A model generated the notes under the pieces. That model saw nothing but the letters and a program-made list of their open reading frames with translations. It was not told where the DNA came from and did not search any database. From Pelargonium nanum (lineage: Eukaryota > Streptophyta > Magnoliopsida > Geraniales > Geraniaceae), in NCBI GenBank assembly GCA_036897485.1, contig JAYMTF010000551.1:1-33986 (forward strand): 33,986 nt of DNA, read 5' to 3'. A program made the translations under genes and the position numbers. Positions within the stretch are counted from its first letter, which is position 1, and every line of letters begins with the position of its first letter. This document shows positions 31,871 to 33,986 of this stretch, piece by piece.

Positions 31871-33601
31871 CATTAAAAAGTTTTTAATTATCATCAAACT
31901 CAAACATATCTAGTTGCATGTTACTGTATATATATTTCTTCCAAACTATATGGTTTATGGGATAATTTCAAAATTAGTATGTAAAAGAAAAAGAAAAAGA
32001 AGAAGAAATCCAAAGCCAGACAAATATATGACATTTACCTATCATGATAATAACTGAATAATATTTCTGGACATAAAGTTTCATGATTCTTTTCTAGAGG
32101 TTTCTTTCTACCCCATCTCGACAGCTCATAATGGTCCCAATATTCAATTATAAATCAAATAATTCAAGCCTACCTAGATGATGCCAATTAACACATGTGC
32201 TTTAGACATTGACAGTGATTAATTAATATGAATGGTTTACAAATCCAGCTACCTCATCCAAAACTTCTCTTTTTTACACATAAATAGTTCATACAAAAAT
32301 ATGAACACACGATCTGACTTTGGACGATGTTCATACAAATTAAACTTGCAACCAGTAAGTCAACAAGTACACAACTATAGTTATTGTCAAAATCAGACTC
32401 TGAACCCAGAAGGATGTGATGTTTAGTTAATTATGATATAGGAGTTGAGTGATGCAATTATATATATGACAAACAAGACCGCTTGAAAAATCATGAATGT
32501 CATATTTGTTGAAATATTTTACAGATAAACACGCTTTCGCTTTCATTTTCATTTTTATTTTCTCGGAAAATTGTAGAACACATCTTGCAGGGACCATGCT
32601 TACTACTTTATTATGAAAACAACAAAGCATCCCTGCAAGGTGTTCAGTTAGTGATTTCAAGGATAAAATTTGTGTGGCAAGCAACCATTTTTCTATATAC
32701 AGACCACTATATATAACATGTTCAACCCTCCGTGTCATATGCCAATATAATTCCACATGAAACATGTGTTATATGTATATATAACTTGTTAGTTCCCCTA
32801 TGCCTGTACACTGCCATACAAATAAAGATGTTCATATTGGGCAAGATAAGAAATAGGACAGCTCAAATAAACATCTAAAACATAGTGTCAGGGAATGGAC
32901 CATCCGCGTTCTGAGGTAGCCAACACTACAAAGCTGGAAAATAGATATTTTCTAGAGTATTTACGCACCTGCGTAATTTGAATCTTACACGCGAAACTTT
33001 GAGTTATATCTAGACAAACTTTGTCAAGTTAAATGAATTTTAGTAAGAAAACGCAATGAAAATATCAATTCATTTTGTTCATCAAAGTGCTGTTCAAATC
33101 AAAACTTAGTTTATTGAAATATATGTTATACAAATCTCAAAACGCGGCTTTGACCTTCGTCATTTATATTGGCAGAAATAAAATGCTGATATTTATTAAG
33201 TTATGTAATTGGTAACCAATATAAATTTACCAACCCAAAGACAAAACATTAACAAAATAAAGCTAAGAAGATTACATCAAAACCATAATATTACTTATAA
33301 GTTGCTAAAATGTAAATTGTGACGATGCGTGGATATATCTGTAACTGTGACCAAAAGAAATGACATCATCAATGACGTAACACTACTAGAATGAATTGAC
33401 GGATAATAACTTCCAAATAAAAAAAAAACATATTATATGCTTGAAATGGTATATCAGTACTATTATGGAATAGAAAAGAAAAACCACGTGATGACTCATC
33501 AATCATGAACAATTCTTATTTCGATGTGTATGTTAAAGCACGTGACAAATTAGAGACCGATCTTTGAAGGTTAAGAGTATCCCTAGCTTGTTTAAAAGAT
33601 A
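31871..33601. other. AT-rich segment between the direct repeats
   Basis: No open frame resembles a transposase, reverse transcriptase or other protein. It is gene-free as far as I can see. Confidence 0.4.
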
Positions 33602-33715
33602 TGGAACCTAATATATTTAGTTCTTTTATTCATAGATTTAATTTTTTAAAAATATTTCTTTATCGCAAGTATTTAAGTTCTGGTTACCCCATTGCCCTAA
33701 TATTTTACCTCTCAA
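33602..33715 (+). repeat. Direct repeat, copy B
   Basis: Second copy of the 31769-31870 repeat. The AAAAATATTTCTTTATC, AAGTTCTGGTTAC and CCCTAATATTTTA blocks are shared; the left third is diverged. It ends in a long A-run (33715-33729). Confidence 0.6.
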
Positions 33716-33880
33716 AAAAAAAAAAAAAATTTGTTACACTCGTGGATGAGATCACCAAAGTGACGTCACCATATGAGATCACCAACAATATTGAAATTGA
33801 AAAAAAAATAGAAAGTAAGCAACTGGGTAGATAAAAAAATATTATGATTTCCTTTCAAAAAAAAAAATCTTATACCCACT

Positions 33881-33986
33881 GGGTGTGGCGCAGTTGGTGC
33901 GCTGGGGCTGCGTGAGTGGGAATAGCTCTTAAGTTCGATCCCCACTCAACACACCTGTGAGGGAGAGGTGAGAAATCCTTAACCCT
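33881..33986 (+). mobile_element. tRNA-derived SINE, 5' part, cut by the window edge
   Basis: TGGCGCAGTTGG at 33886-33897 is a perfect pol III A-box. AGTTCGATCC at 33932-33941 is a B-box 34 bases further on. GGTGTG at 33882-33887 can pair with CACACC at 33950-33955 like an acceptor stem, and GAGTGGG (33914-33920) pairs with CCCACTC (33941-33947). The sequence continues past the tRNA-like part (CTGTGAGGGAGAGGTGAG), which is the body of a SINE rather than the end of a tRNA gene. The 3' tail lies outside the window. Confidence 0.75.

Noticed and set aside
32427..32765. 112-residue minus-strand frame
   Set aside because: Low-complexity, AT-rich translation without motifs and no gene context.
33882..33955. 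Functional tRNA gene at the right edge
   Set aside because: The boxes and acceptor-like pairing exist, but the inner arms do not fold into a normal cloverleaf and the sequence continues as a SINE body.
1..33986. CRISPR arrays, bacterial operons, phage or organelle insertions
   Set aside because: No spaced repeats, no Shine-Dalgarno-led gene strings, and no plastid or mitochondrial gene sequence were seen; this is plant nuclear DNA.

Overview
The window is nuclear DNA from a eudicot plant. It has AT-rich intergenic sequence, GT-AG introns, plant-only gene families and scattered tRNA-derived SINEs. Six genes can be supported, all in the first 26 kb, and every exon join was worked out by hand from reading frame, splice consensus and family motifs.

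Left part (1-11.2 kb). A LINE-like 3' tail (1-213) is followed by a two-exon B-box zinc-finger gene of the BBX28/BBX29 type on the + strand (718-1532). Next comes a five-exon mitochondrial frataxin gene on the - strand (7311 down to 4750), then a PHOS32/PHOS34-type universal stress protein gene, also on - (10971 down to 10234). From memory, BBX28 (At4g27310) and PHOS34 (At4g27320) are neighbours in Arabidopsis, so the BBX...PHOS pairing looks like old microsynteny with frataxin lying between. Between frataxin and PHOS there is a set of small phase-compatible exons on - (8458-7790) that may be an unrecognised gene or 3' exons of PHOS.

Middle part (11.2-19.3 kb). After about 3.3 kb without a gene comes an intronless G-type lectin (S-domain) receptor kinase of the At2g19130 type (+, 14528-17002). 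It converges on a two-exon, plant-specific, single-membrane-span protein of unknown function (-, 18969 down to 18139).

Right part (19.3-34 kb). This is mostly repeat-derived. It holds one complete SINE with a perfect 17-bp target-site duplication (20337-20551), a GC-rich decayed-element block (21.6-22.4 kb) and a three-exon R2R3-MYB gene of subgroup 2 (MYB13/14/15-like; 24602-25515). From 25.6 kb to the end there is no supportable gene: only gene relics, a retro-copied poly(A)-ended segment, duplicated segments and a second SINE cut by the window edge.

The genes do not form a pathway: frataxin serves iron-sulphur cluster assembly in mitochondria, BBX and MYB are transcription factors, and PHOS and the receptor kinase are stress or immune signalling proteins. 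I found no convincing undescribed system. The most useful second looks are the cryptic exon chain at 7790-8458, the SINEs in and around frataxin, and the coding-like relics at 28.6-31.2 kb.
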